Counted from the stretch's first letter, positions 36,328 to 48,569 are shown. The stretch: DNA of 64,000 bases from Solanum dulcamara (GCF_947179165.1 NC_077242.1:56414097-56478096), one strand, 5' to 3'. Notes: generated by a model not told the origin, from the letters alone. Program-made: numbers and translations.

Positions 36328-39300
36328 TGTCATGACCCAACCCTGTAGGCCGCGATTGGGGTCCAACCTGGACTCCCCCGTATACCTAACTATCAGTTGT
36401 GATCAAATTGAACGGTAAATAAAATAATATCATGTAATAGAGCCCCATTGAGCGATAACATTTTCATAAACCTGTAGCCCTTTTTATTTGTGTCGTAACA
36501 TGAAAGGGCATTCAAGCCGACAAGGCTGCCATAACATAATAACATATACCATACATCATGTAGACCCAATTGAATCAAACGAATATACACAACCCACATA
36601 TACATATCTGCAGACCTCTAGAATATTAACGACAATATATGGCGGGACAGGGCCCCCGGCATACCCCTGAATAGACAAAAAAAATTTATACATCAATGGT
36701 CAATATCAAAAACTAAGCTCCGATACAATGGAGCCTCTTCCAGCTGAGCTGCGCAGAATCCTAATTTGATGGACTCCCAAAACCTGTACTTGTACCTGCG
36801 GGCATGAAATGCAGCCCCCGAGAAAAGGGGGTCAGTATGACATATGTACTGAGTATGTAAAACATAACATCATACAATTGGAGGTATATCCAAAATAAAG
36901 AAGCAGGGGAACAAATTATCAAATTAGAAGCCTATACTTGTACTCTGTGAATTACAAAAGCATACATGCTCATATCATACCATATAGTCGGCCCTTTCAG
37001 GGGTCTGGTGAATCATATCTGTAAAACCATCATGGCCCCAATGCCATCACCACCTTATTACAACACATCATCATATATATACATATGTACCCAGCCCTCT
37101 AGTGAGGGGCTTGGTGGATAATGCAGTGAATTATGCACGATAACGTACCCGGCCTGGGACTCGGTGAAAGAAGGGTTATAGTATACACGAGTAGAGTAGT
37201 GAGTAACTATATGCAATTTAAATCATTATTAGAGACTCGACAAATTAAGAAAGTTAAGCTTTTATTTGAGGACCTGAGTAACGGTGTAGTCATCTCGAGT
37301 GTCCTCTAAATGCCATTATGGGCTGCCTTAAAAGTAATCTCGGGGACCCTAGACATGTATTAACATAGGGCCAAATCATTTATGGAATCAAAAACACTTA
37401 GTCTCGTATAGTCTTTAAGACTTGGAGCCTGTACATTTGGTACCTTTTTAACATATAGAAGTTTCCAGGGAAATATCTCAACTACTATCAGAGTTCGATA
37501 TTCAAAAGTAAATAGGAGATGTTAAGAATGGAGTTACTCCAGATCTCACATCATATTTAACTTACAACTAAGACATGCCAGAAAAGAAAGAGAGTAAACT
37601 CTATATAGTCCGTACTTTCCTTCAGGTGGTCATTATATACATATCTTCTACCCAGCTCATCCTGGGGCTCGGCGAACAACTATGGCATCATAATCTCATT
37701 TTCATACCAAGTACATATCAAGAGAAAGGAAAGATAGTTTCCCACACACTACTCTTTAGCACGTAGAAGCCTTAACAGGCAATGCTCAATTCTTGTAGGG
37801 GTGTCAACACCTAACTCTAGTTAGGGATTATGAGGCATACCTGGATTTCTGGGAATGGAATTATCCCCATATTCCACATACAATTTACTTAAGGCTAAGA
37901 CTTTCCAAAAGGAAAGAAAGATAGTTGTACGTACTTATACCAAAACATGTCAAGAGAAAGTTTTACATACCTAGTACGAGTCACTCTTTGTCATCTTCAC
38001 CTCATCGTCCTTTGAACCTATTCAATATGGAAGTAATATGAATATCAACCACTCTTGACTTTCCATCACCTTCAGTTGCACCTTAGTATTCATGGAATCT
38101 ATTTCCTTGTTCGTTTCCTCGACTAGTTCTTTAATTAGTTAAGACGTTAACGAAAATTGGGCAGCACCTCCCCTATAACGTGCCCTATCCAAATTTCCAA
38201 TTAGATCCATAAACACTACATCCAACCAAAAAAAAACCTGCAGCATATGTTTAAGAAGTTCACCTCAACAATATACAACATAAACTCCAAACGACTCGCT
38301 CGGAAGTATGATATCAAAATAGGGTGTCTAGCCTTTACTTTGTAACACCTTTAATTATACGAAATGAAGGGTCGTGTGGATGAAACTAGAAGCAACAACA
38401 CCCATTTTAGAACACATTTAGTCTCTGAAACAAACCACCACACACCTGCAACAGTATACCATAAGCACAACACTTTACTTCGACGACAATTCAACTATAG
38501 AGACTCTAATTTAGTTTATTTCGAACGTCAAGTGCTTCTATGACATTTTCACATTTACAGCCACCTATAGGTCGTTTAACACACTTCATAACAACACCAT
38601 AAAGTCCAAATTAAATGGAGAAAGATTACCTTACCCAAAATTGGCCAAAACTGTCAAATTGCAACTCAGAACTTCTCTAACCGTGCTGAAATTGAGCGGG
38701 CTATTTGTGTCACTTCTTTGCTGCCCCAAATTGTGATTTTATTTTATAAAATACCATTATATAACTTTGTGACACCTCAAATAATTAATTCACGAAACGA
38801 AACTTGGAGGCGTACCTCAAAGGGGCCAAACCCGTAGCCCTTCTCTTTGCCCCTCTAGCGTTTTCCTCTTGTTCTTTCACCCTCTTTTAGGTGTAAAGAT
38901 GAATAATTACTTCCGTAGACATCGTGAGATACATATATACATCTCCATGTGGTTGAGGAACACCGTAGATAATTAATTCATGGAGAAAAATTGAAGAACT
39001 TACCTTTAATTCTTAAAACAACCATGGCTACCTTGTTCTTTGTTCCTCAGGTTTTTCCTTTTCTTTTGTTTGCTGGAGTTTCAGCTCCAAATAGAATAAG
39101 AATGACTTAGTAGTCATTCAAATACACATATGTACACCTCTTTAGAAGGTTCCACGTGGCAGCCCCCTAGGGTGACACGTGGTAGCCCCCTAGGGTGACA
39201 CGTGGCAGCCCCCTAGGGTGCCACCTCAACCCCTTTGGCCAATCACATGCTGCCATATGGAAGCGGGGTCCACTCCAAGTAGGTGAGTCACCTACTTGCT

Positions 39301-39655
39301 TCACTTTCATAAGTTCGAAAACTAGTTTTTCTTCCTTTGGTAGGATCGTCATCTTGTCTTATTTCAAGAGCCTATGTAATCTGTGCTTCGCAAGCTTGGT
39401 ATATCCTCAAGTAGCTTAAGTGTATAAGACTTCTAAATTAGTGGATTACGTAGGTAAATCAAGTCTTACGATTCCCTTCTTGGCCTCCAATTCCTTCCAA
39501 ATTCCTATGACTCTCTTTCTAACCTTCTCTACTATGGGGTATCACATTCTCCCCTCCTTAGAGTCATTTGATAGTGTCTGGACAGTAGGGATCTCCTGGC
39601 CACTTTCAAGAAGACCAGGAACACGTTTCAAGGTTCAAAAGTGCAGGGTGTAACA
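36328..39655 (-). repeat. 5' LTR of element E
   Basis: A 3328-bp LTR from TGTCATGACCC to ...GCAGGGTGTAACA, longer than its partner because it keeps the segment 36950-37560. It contains a triple 23-bp repeat with CACGTG boxes at 39153-39221, in the part that would be U3 on the minus strand. Confidence 0.87.
39153..39221. repeat. Three 23-bp repeats, each with a CACGTG G-box
   Basis: CACGTG starts at 39153, 39176 and 39199, each followed by G(C/T)AGCCCCCTAGGGTG. The other LTR of the element has a single degenerate unit (31598-31625, CATGTG). CACGTG is the core of plant G-box/ABRE elements bound by bZIP and bHLH factors. GGCCAATCACATG, a CCAAT box, follows at 39236. A regulatory role is inferred. 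Confidence 0.75.
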
Positions 39656-42600
39656 GACTCGGTGAAAGATGTATTAAGGCATGCACGAGTAGAGTAGTGA
39701 GTAACCATATGCATTTAAATCATCATTTGAGACTCAATAGAATAATTAAAATGAACCATTATTTAAAAATCAAGAATATTAGCCCTCCTAGTATATCTAT
39801 GAATAAGAGCTTCTTTGGAATTTATACATTCGTCGTCCGTTTGTTTCATAAGGCCATGCCAAAAGAAATAAAGGTTAGTTTTACATACCTTTAGTGTTTA
39901 CTCACACTCAATACGTATATGCTGCCCAAAATTGTCTCAACCTATATTAAAATGTTAAGCACTACGGTTAAGCTATGGAAAGGTATAAAACATTATTTAT
40001 CGTCAGTAGGTTATTTCTAAAAGTTTGGACAACACCTCCCCTATTCTGCTCACTTTTCCCACTTCCAAATCAACCATACAATCACCAAGTAAAATCAACA
40101 ATCACACATTCAAATGCTATGTCAAGACAAGCCAAGACGATATTCAAAAATACTTCAAACAACCCACATAACATTTGACTTCCGTTGATTATCAACATGA
40201 CGACTACGATGCTATCAAATTACTTCTAATAGGTTGCAACCATCATACCTTATTGAAATGATTTATAATAGCCCAATAATTAACCATACAATGCCTAATC
40301 ATAACTACACTTAATCCCTTCACTTTTAACACATAATCCATGACAATAATAGCAACAACGACAATCAACCCAATCTAGTTCAAGCAACTTCAAATCTGTC
40401 CATTTCAATACCAACACTAATCATGGAGTTTTCTTGCTTTCAATTCCATTCAATACAAGTTAATCTCTTCATTACCACATTATTTGTAAGTAAGGTATCC
40501 CACATTCATAACATTCAACAATAATTCAAATCCACATACAACTACTACATCTTCATGTTATCTTTAATGATCCACAGTCTTAACATTTTGTCGAAACATT
40601 ACTACAACAACCCAACCAACATATAATATTAACTACCATTAATCATCCAAGATCAACAAGAATAACAACATCATACCAAAACAGCCCCTAATTAACCACA
40701 TAAAGAAGCTCAAAAACCTTATGAACACCTACAATACGCCAAGCAAACCACCTCTAATTTTTATACATTATTACATACAATCTTTTCATCTATTTTAATG
40801 GCATATAGCAGCATCCCCATGACAGTAACATCACTCATTTAAATGTAAGAAAACCATGTTAATATTACATCAAGTTCTACCACAGCCCATAAATATCATA
40901 CCAAAGGGCTCCAACATATATATACAATATCTTCATATACTTTAGTCTTCCAAATTCAAGAACAACAACTCCTCAACAACACCAAAACAATATCAACTAT
41001 TATTATCAACTATTATTATACATAATCACTCAGCTAATTCCACCTATTTAATCCACTTAAAATAGCTTCTTAATTCATAAATCTCAACAAATCAATAAAT
41101 AAGTTTATAACGTTATTTTCTCCGTTCTAATCCATTAAAAATCTAAATAAACTTGTTAAAAATGAAAAAAGGAATTTAATATTATCTCAAGTGTGCAGTA
41201 AACACATTAACATTTCTCCTTCTTGGCTAATTTTTAGCTCAAATTGAAGGAAACGCGACGTACAACACTTTTATCTTCATGAGCTTTGAGATTCGTGTAA
41301 TGACCCTGAAGGTCATTTTTGGATATTTTTTTGTAAAATGACCATTTTACCCCTCTCTTTAGTTGCTCCGAGTCATTTCTATTTGGTACCAGGTGTTGAT
41401 TTTTAGAAAATCATATGAAAAGTGAAATCTTTGAAAATTTTGAGTTTTCATAACCTTTAAGTATTAAAAAGTGGTATTTGGGGTCAATCGGAGCTACAAG
41501 TCTCAAAATGGAATTCTATCAATTCCAGCAGCTTTGAAATGTCGAGATTGGCTTAGGAGACTTTACGAAATCAGTTTTGGAGATGTAACGAAGATTTGAG
41601 GCCTTGAGTTGAGAATTTAAGAAACTTTAAGCCAAAGTTTGACTTTGGTCAACTTTTGGAGTTTCGATATTCGAAATGGAAATCCGATGACTCCGTTGGA
41701 TTCAGGAGATGGTTTTTGGTCTAGAAGAAGTGTTGGTTGAATTTTTAGAGGTCCCGAGTCCATTTTGATATTTTGAAGGTCTAAGTTGGTTTAGTTGCGA
41801 CTTTTTGAGTTTTGGGTCAACGAAATCTCAAATTATTCCATCAGCTCCGAAACGACCAAATTAGGCTAGTAGAAGGGTCGGAATGATTATCGAGGCAATT
41901 GATACGAGTTTGGGTCCATTTGGCGCTTTTGACTTTGAAAGTTAGCCTATGGTTGACTTTGGTCAACCTTCTTGGAAAAGTCTCAAATGAAAATTCTGAC
42001 AATGCGGTTAGTTCCAGAATATCGATTTTGGTTTAGAATGACCCTTTGTTCGCTTTCTGAGGCTTCCGGTCTAATCCAAAATCAAATATTGCAGCAAAAA
42101 TCTGATTCAGCTGCAAATTCGTTTTTGGGTTTTTCACTAAACTTTAAAACCCCATAACTTGAGTTCTAGAGCTCCATTTTGGGTGATTCGAAGCCCAGTG
42201 TGTTCAGGAAGTTTGTGGCTATGCATTGGAGTGCTCGGGGACTACTGGGTACTCTTCGTTTGATGTAAATTCGCGTTATAGCAGCTGCCCTTCCTATTTT
42301 CGGAATTAATTTTTGAAGAACTTTGAGAGGTTATTTCTTGGCCTATATAAATCCGATTTAGGTGATTCCGGAGGCTATCTTTCGTGGAATTTTGATGAAA
42401 ACATCGTGAAGGTGCCAGAATCTACTTTTGGCATGTCGTTCAAGGTAATAAATTGATTTTTAGCTACAGCTTTAGTATTTTTTGGAATCAAATTTTGGAA
42501 AAGTGTATCTTGGTCAATATAACTCCGTTTTGAGTGATTCTTGAGGCTAGATTGTAGGGTTGTTTGCAAGGAACGTGATGGTGTAATTATTTTTGATTGG

Positions 42601-43060
42601 GAGAGTTTTTTTTTTTTTTGAGAAATCGATGCGTAAAGAGGCTGTCTTATTTGTTTCCTTAGTTTTAAAATGTGGGAATTGATTGTTTGATCGTCTTGCA
42701 TTATTTTTCCACCACAAATTGTGTTATAAATATAAATTATGAGCTTGGTTTGATGTTTGGAACCTATTTTGGAGGTCAAATCCAAAATTTCGTATTTGGG
42801 TCCCACAATTCCCGTTTTAGACCCAAAATTGGTCTGTCTCCAAAAATCATGAAATTAGTGTCTAAACGACCATATCGACATCCTGGTTCTGCTATTGATA
42901 GTGTGGCAGTGTTATGAGGACATTTGGAAGGGAAAAGGTCCAGCACAGTGATTTGGAGCTCGCGTGTTCAGCTTACAGGTAGGCTACAATTTTACCTTTC
43001 TTTAGATTGAGCTGGAATGTGTGAAAGCATGTTGAAATAGTTGGAATTTGGGTTGGGTAG

Positions 43061-43390
43061 TTTGATTGTATATTTTAGCTGTTAGAAATTATGTTTTAGG
43101 CTTGTTATCGGGTTTTTCGGATATTTAGAAGCATGCGTATCTTGTCGTTATTTGTTAGTATTATAAGAAGAGTTGAATGAGCATGTTGTTGATACTGTGG
43201 AGTCTGTTGGCCTTAGTATTAGTTGTACAGTTTAATTGTATATCTTAGGTGTTAGAAATCATGCTTTTGGCTTGTTATCAGATTTTTCGGGTATTTAGAA
43301 GCATGTGTATCTTGTCGTTGTTTATTAGTATTATAAGGAGAGTTGAATGAGTATGTTGTTGATACTGTGGAGTATGTTGGCCTTAGTATA
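43061..43390 (+). repeat. 170-bp tandem duplication inside LTR G
   Basis: The block TTTGATTGTATATTTTAGCT (43061) recurs as TTTAATTGTATATCTTAGGT (43231). Both copies continue through a GGCTTGTTATC segment and TTGTTGATACTGTGGAGT, with about 10% differences. A local duplication within the LTR. Confidence 0.85.
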
Positions 43391-43705
43391 GGATATAAAC
43401 TTACGTTAGATGTCCCGGCGTCGCACCGGTGGACTTAGATCCTTGTAGAATGGTGTAGCGGGCTAGTGCCTGGTAGTTTGGCCTAAGTTAGGTGTTACCC
43501 TTTCTCTTAAAAATATCCTCGTTCATAACTCGGTATAACCATTATTTCGTGATGCGTCGACAATACTAGATTTCGTGATCATTGACTTTAGCTCCGGTTC
43601 CTGTTTTGGCGGTATATTGGTTGACTCATTGGGAAGGAGATTCTCGGTACTGTTATTATTTAGTTGAAAAGGAGAATATTCAGCACCATAGGATAAAATA
43701 TCTGT

Positions 43706-44028
43706 GAGCATCTAGGTATCTAGTCCCAACCTCTATTCTGGATTATCTATGAGCATTCGGGTACCCAGTCCCGGCCTTCGTTCTGAATTATTGGGGAGCA
43801 TCCGGGTACCCAGCCCCGAGCTCTGCCGGCTTGATAGTATGATGAGCATCCGGGTACCCAGTCCTGGCCTCGATCATATTGATGTATTATGGCAAGAATC
43901 TGGGTACCCAGTCCCGGTCTAGACCGTACTGATGTATTATGGCAAGCATCTGGGTACCCAGTCCTGGCCTTGGCCACTATGAACATTCGGGCGAGCATCT
44001 GGGTCCCAGTACCGTCCTCGACCCCTAA
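43706..44028 (+). repeat. Minisatellite of 46-51-bp units with GGTACC, in LTR G
   Basis: Seven degenerate units, each starting near GAGCATC(C/T)GGGTACCCAG and continuing TCCCGGCC-type sequence. Inter-unit differences and the lack of constant spacers argue against CRISPR. The array creates a spurious minus-strand ORF at 43747-44106. Confidence 0.85.
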
Positions 44029-44104
44029 GGCACCCCTAGATCGATTAGCTTTTGGAGATTCTGGGTTTGGAAATGATATAGTACTTCGGCTCTTAACATC
44101 GCAC

Positions 44105-44714
44105 ATTCTTGATTCCTAACCTTGGTAGTTGTAGCTATTCTGTATACTCGGTGAGCTTATGGGGGTCAATTTTAGTGTTTCTCTCTAGGGTTCTCCTCTC
44201 TCACTCTCTCTAGAAATTTATGGACATTTTTTGGTCTAAAAGCTGAAGAAAAAGCTGAAAAATTCGATATAATGGCCTGGGTATTGGGCCTGACCCGAGT
44301 TGGAATCGGGTTGGGCCGAATCCACTATTTATTTCGGCCTATCAGACTTAAAAAGTCCATATCTTCTTATTCCGATATCATATTCCAACCCACGACCTAT
44401 GGTTGGAAAGATATTTAAATTATCTACAACTTTAATTTTGAGAGTTTTCCCAAATTCCCAAATTACGAAGGGGTTATGGCCTCCCGAAGTTAGCTCACCT
44501 GAAAACGTGACTTAAAAAAAAATCTTTTTGACGGCTTCCACTTTGAATTGGCTCAAGGGTCCTTCGTGAGTTGTGTTTAACTTCACATATATTATCCATA
44601 TAACTTATCGTTTACAAACAATTCATGCCATGTTAAAATTTGAAATTAAAAGTACTTGAATTTATGTCCATTAGCTCACGAATAGTCCAAGATTCAAAAA
44701 TATGGAATATAACA
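44105..44714 (-). other. Terminal segment of solo LTR F
   Basis: This is the U3 end of F on the minus strand. The region holds a CTCTCTC tract (44190-44215), GGCCCAACCCGATTCC on the minus strand and an A-run at 44513. It contains no gene. Confidence 0.7.
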
Positions 44715-44896
44715 GTTGATTAACATTGAAAGTTTGAATTGGGGTTGGTTTAATTATGCAGATAACTAATTTAGGCTAAATTTTTAAGGATATGTGTATC
44801 TAAATATATCTTCCTCAATATGTGGTACAAACTCTTAACTAGTGGTAATATATGTAATTATTTATATGTAATTGTTTAAAGTATAACTTACATAAA
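44715..44896. other. AT-rich DNA between F and a hAT MITE
   Basis: This short stretch resumes the DNA interrupted by F at 28376. GTTGA at 44715-44719 is the right target copy of F, and TACATAAA at 44889-44896 is the left target copy of the next MITE. No coding region. Confidence 0.6.
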
Positions 44897-45350
44897 CAGG
44901 GGCGACTCAAGCATTTTGGTGGCCTAAAGTTAAAATAAATTAGTGGCCTTAAACTTTTGAATAATAATAATATATTTTTTATTTAAATTTTATTCTTCTA
45001 GTGTGTTTTCTAAGATACAAAGTTGATAATATATTTCTGTAAAAATTATTTTGAGATCCAAAGTTGTATCTTTGTTTTTATATATGAAAAAATATTACCT
45101 TTTCTATAAATAGTATTCTCTTCGTTTTATTGCGTTTCAATTTATTTGTATGATTTTGACTTGACACGAAATTTGAAATTTAATAAAAAAGGTAAAAGAA
45201 GTCTTTTGAATCTTATCGTATTAAACTATTCAACCAGTACAATTTTTAAAAAATATTTACAATTATTTTATTATTGCTAAAAGATGAGACCCCTCAAATT
45301 TGGAGGCCTAAGGCGAGTGCCTTATTTTTTTAGGCATAGCGACACCCCTG
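44897..45350. mobile_element. hAT-type MITE, copy 1
   Basis: A 454-bp element starting CAGGGGCGACTC and ending GTCGCTATGCC-type sequence (reverse complement CAGGGGTGTCGC). It is bounded by perfect 8-bp duplications TACATAAA (44889-44896 and 45351-45358). An 8-bp duplication plus CAGGGGCGG-type termini is characteristic of hAT elements. The subterminal GGTGGCCTAAAG and GGAGGCCTAAGGC motifs are shared with the copy at 48570-49404. It encodes nothing. Confidence 0.88.
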
Positions 45351-46199
45351 TACATAAATCTAATAGTGTTAAGAGCTAATTATATCATATTCCTATTCTT
45401 TTTCAAATTACAAAAATTCCTTATTTTTTGAGAAACTTGTATATATAATTCTTCCCTGATACATAGTGATGCCTTTAATGTTGTTGCGGTAAAAAAGAAA
45501 AATTAATGGAAGATCTGTTAATTGAATATTTTATTTAAGTTTAAAAGGAAAAAAAGTAAATAAAGAAAGCATAAATTATGGAAAAACTTTATTGGCAATG
45601 GGATTCAATCCCTGACAAATTGAAACATGCTAGTACAATTCAAAATTCAAAATTCTTCTTCTCATTCTTTCAAAAACACTCTCAATTTTTGAAACAAAAT
45701 TATCGACAAATTATACTAATACAACATGAACTTGTCGATCATGTTGAGAAGTTTCAAAATATGAAAAAGTGAGGTGAGTTATGAATGATACAAAAGCTAT
45801 GGAATTGTTGTTGGTCAAAATATCGATTTTGTGAATCTCAAATCAGTCATTGCAACTGAATTAGAGATTGATGAGTTGAGTAAAAATTTGAAGATCCGAT
45901 ACATTGTAGAAGTTAATTCATCTTCAATAATTATTAGGAATGACATAGGAGTAAATCTGTATGTTGAGGTGAAGAAACAAGAGCCTAAATTTTTAATGTA
46001 CCAGCTAAATGATACAATAGACAAAAAGGTTGAGGAGATATATAGCTTTGATGGATCATCCATACCTTTTATAATGTTGTGTAATCATTTTTTGAATTGT
46101 ATTCTCAAGATGGATAGATATATCATGATACATTACTATTTATGTATATTGTTTAAATTGATGAGTACTGCACATTCTATTACATTAAATAAGTAATTG

Positions 46200-47250
46200 T
46201 TGTCCATAAGATGTTTGATTTGAGATCGATCTACCACTCTGTGGTAGTCACTATGTATCAAATATATTTCGTATAAATTCAAATTTATGTATCATGCCCA
46301 AAAAATTACTGCATGATACATTACTATTTATATATATTAATTTGTTTGAGAAATACTAAATTTTATAAAAGATATATTTTACATGTAATTGTTCTCAATA
46401 GCATTTTTTGTGTGTGATACATAACACAATGGTAAGTTGATATATATATGATACATGTAATAAAATTTAAAAACTATTGAATTTGATATATATTATGTAT
46501 CATGCACATATCAATTAATTTGATACACAATGTTTTAGCTATAGAACATTAGGATTTATGTATCAAGTCTATCTATTGGTAATGTGCACAGACACATAAC
46601 CTTCTAATTTGAATAAGTCTGAACAAAAATTAAAAATGATAAATACATAACAACAACTGATACATGGTAGATTATACAATTTGTATTAATTATCTATCAG
46701 GCAAATAATTAAAGGCATGAAACACATAGAATTATCTATGAAAATAGACCAAAACTCACATGTATCAGAAAAAAGATTAATAATAAACAAAATTTAAAAA
46801 AATCAACCAGTTGCTCTATTAATATTGTGTCATATACATAACTATGAATATGATACAAAATGATATTGCTATAAAATTATTAAAATTTATGTATTATCAA
46901 TAATATTTGATAATGTCTACAGATACATAACTTTCTAGTTAAATAAATTTAGATGTATGTATTTGGTAGTAAAAGATAACGAAATTTTTAATAGTTATGT
47001 ATCAAACATATAACTATGAACATGATACATACTAATTTGTGTTTCAATAAATTAAGGTTATGTATCAAAATTAATATTTGAACATTATACATTGTTCATG
47101 ATAAAAATGCAATGTATCATAATGGTGAAACGGATGCATTATACACTAATTTAAGAAATAAAAAATAACTAGATACATTAAAAAATTAAATATATATGTA
47201 TCACTAAAAGATGAAAAACAAAAAATTAAAAAAAAATCAACAATCGGATC
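46200..47250. repeat. GATACAT/ATGTATC-rich AT tract
   Basis: Irregularly spaced ATGTATCA and GATACAT motifs on both strands across about 1 kb, embedded in A/T-rich sequence without a fixed period. The same motif density is seen in 27670-27890. Multiple inverted ATGTATC/GATACAT pairs could fold, but no single strong hairpin stands out. Confidence 0.55.
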
Positions 47251-48289
47251 TGCTGAAAGAAAAAAATAATGAAGAAATCCTTTTACACTTTCTCCTTTGC
47301 ACCGTATCAACTCCTATAATTTCTTTTCACTTTGAGGGGGTAGTTACAGATACCACTTTTTTCCTCTTTTCTTAGTAGCTTTTTCAGAAGCTTCTTTAGC
47401 ATCCAACCCAGAATTCTAAGATTGATCATTCTTTCTCTTCGTTATTTGCAGATTCATTGTCCCTAATGAATCATTCCTTTGATTGGACCTATTTTTCTTG
47501 AAACTCATGAACATCAACATCAGAAACAAAGGGTAGTATAGCTAGATTATTTTGAGAAATTAGTTGGGTAAGTCCAATACTAAATGATAGACTAGTTTTC
47601 ATAGGTATCAGAAAACTTAAGATGATTTTGAAGTAAAAAAATTGAACATTAAACAATTGAAATAGAAAATAATTGTTAAAAAAGACTTGAACCCTTTGAT
47701 AACTAAAAACTATGAAAAAGAGAGAGAGAATGCAGTTGTGAATTAAAAGGTGATGATAGATTGTAACCTCTAACTCATGTGAGTTTATTTTAGGCGAAAA
47801 ATTAGGAATATGCTTAGTATCTTCCTTAAATTTTTGAATCTGAAAATAGAGAGAGAACGAGAGAAAAGGGTTTTAGAGGAGAGAGAGTGTTTTTGTGTTA
47901 TGTATCCGGAAAGTGAAGGGATAAACTGAAAATACGGGATTTTGATAAAAAATTTAAACGATTGAGACTTTTAGCAAATATGATAATAAAAGGTGTGTAA
48001 TTTGATAATTTTTCCTTGTTTAAAAGCATATGTAATATTAGTATATATGGTAGTGATGTATGTCTAACAAAGTAATTTAGCCTTTAGAAAATATAAGTAA
48101 TCCATTTAAGTAAATATGAAGTAAATGGATTTGTTTCGCCTTATATGAGCTGGAATGGTTATCCCTAGTTGTGGACCCTAGAGAATTACTTACCTATATA
48201 ATAGTTGGTGCTATGGCCCCCAGAAAATTGCCTATAATAGCAGTTTCCACGTGCATCATCCTTAAGAAGCTCCTTATATAAGAAAATTT

Positions 48290-48400
48290 AAGATGAAAAA
48301 ATTCAGGTTGTTCATAGGTTTGAACTCCTGACCTACCATAAGAAAATCAAAACTTTAGCTACCAGGCCAACAAGCAGCTTGCTATACAAATGGTCAAAAC
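48290..48400 (-). repeat. Possible tRNA-derived relic (SINE-like)
   Basis: The minus strand reads GGCCTGGTAGCTAAAG and, about 30 bases on, GGTCAGGAGTTCAAACCT. These resemble the A and B boxes of the internal pol III promoter. The spacing is plausible, but the sequence does not fold into a cloverleaf that I can trust and no target duplication was found. Confidence 0.25.
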
Positions 48401-48569
48401 ATAAATTCAAAAGCAAAAGAGTGAAGTAAGATCCGCAGAAACACGTATGGGTTCAGGAAAAGGATCCCCTGAATATGTTTCATGAATTAAACAGGTGAAG
48501 TAACTAAAATGTTGCTTCTTAAATAAGAGAATAAAGGACACATGTAGTAATTTAGTATCCAACTGGAGG

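Larger units (their letters stand above)
29374..39655 (-). mobile_element. 10.3-kb gypsy LTR element E
   Basis: A minus-strand element with a 3' LTR at 29374-32090, a 5' LTR at 36328-39655, and perfect GACTC duplications at 29369-29373 and 39656-39660. A Met-tRNA-type primer site lies at 36310-36323 and a purine tract follows the integrase end. Only integrase is recognisable in the interior; about 2.8 kb next to the 5' LTR is unidentified. LTR divergence is about 8% in the 235 bases I compared, so it is younger than A and C. It sits inside solo LTR F. Confidence 0.88.
41296..44104 (+). mobile_element. Solo LTR G, A-type, inside F
   Basis: The start TGTAATGACCCTGAAGGTCA and the following ~600 bp (for example TAGAGGTCCCGAGTCC and TTTAGTTGCGACTTT near 41745-41805) match the LTR of element A in opposite orientation. 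The right end is taken at 44104 because ATTCT (44105-44109) nearly repeats ATTCG (41291-41295), and joining these gives a continuous F sequence. The terminal bases there (TCGCAC) are not canonical, so the right end is uncertain by a few bases. It contains two tandem arrays. Confidence 0.7.
28377..44714 (-). mobile_element. Solo LTR F, expanded by nested elements E and G
   Basis: The outer ends are TGTCACGACCC (28377) and ...GGAATATAACA (44714), flanked by perfect GTTGA duplications (28372-28376 and 44715-44719). The LTR's own sequence is 28377-29373, 39656-41295 and 44105-44714, about 3.2 kb in total. It is homologous to but clearly diverged from the LTRs of E (for example CTGCGGGCATGAAACG near 28977). 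There is no second F LTR or interior, so it is a solo LTR into which E and later or earlier G inserted. The minus strand is assigned from its TGTTATATTCC start. Confidence 0.82.
45359..48569 (+). pseudogene. MULE-like relic with N-terminal transposase domain
   Basis: The frame 45831-46196 reads VIATELEIDELSKNLKIRYI, VNSSSIIIRNDIGVNLYVEV and KKQEPKFLMYQ. This resembles the N-terminal domain found in plant Mutator-like (MULE) transposases, where a long insert-free stretch ends in a (ND)DM(S/G)VxxYxExK-type motif. The ORF at 45578-45771 may be upstream sequence in another frame. No catalytic DDE domain follows. From about 46200 the DNA is AT-rich with GATACA motifs to 47250, and then has GA-rich and T-rich stretches. 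The family assignment rests on a short similarity seen by eye, and the ends of the element are not defined. The rest to 48569 holds no gene I recognise. Confidence 0.42.

Noticed and set aside
43706..44028. Possible CRISPR or coding repeat (minus-strand ORF with repeated YPDA-like and VPGC motifs)
   Set aside because: The ORF is the by-product of a 46-51-bp minisatellite in LTR G; units decay and the frame is not supported outside the array.
48290..48400. Functional tRNA gene
   Set aside because: A- and B-box-like strings are present but I could not form acceptor and anticodon stems; kept only as a weak SINE-like relic.
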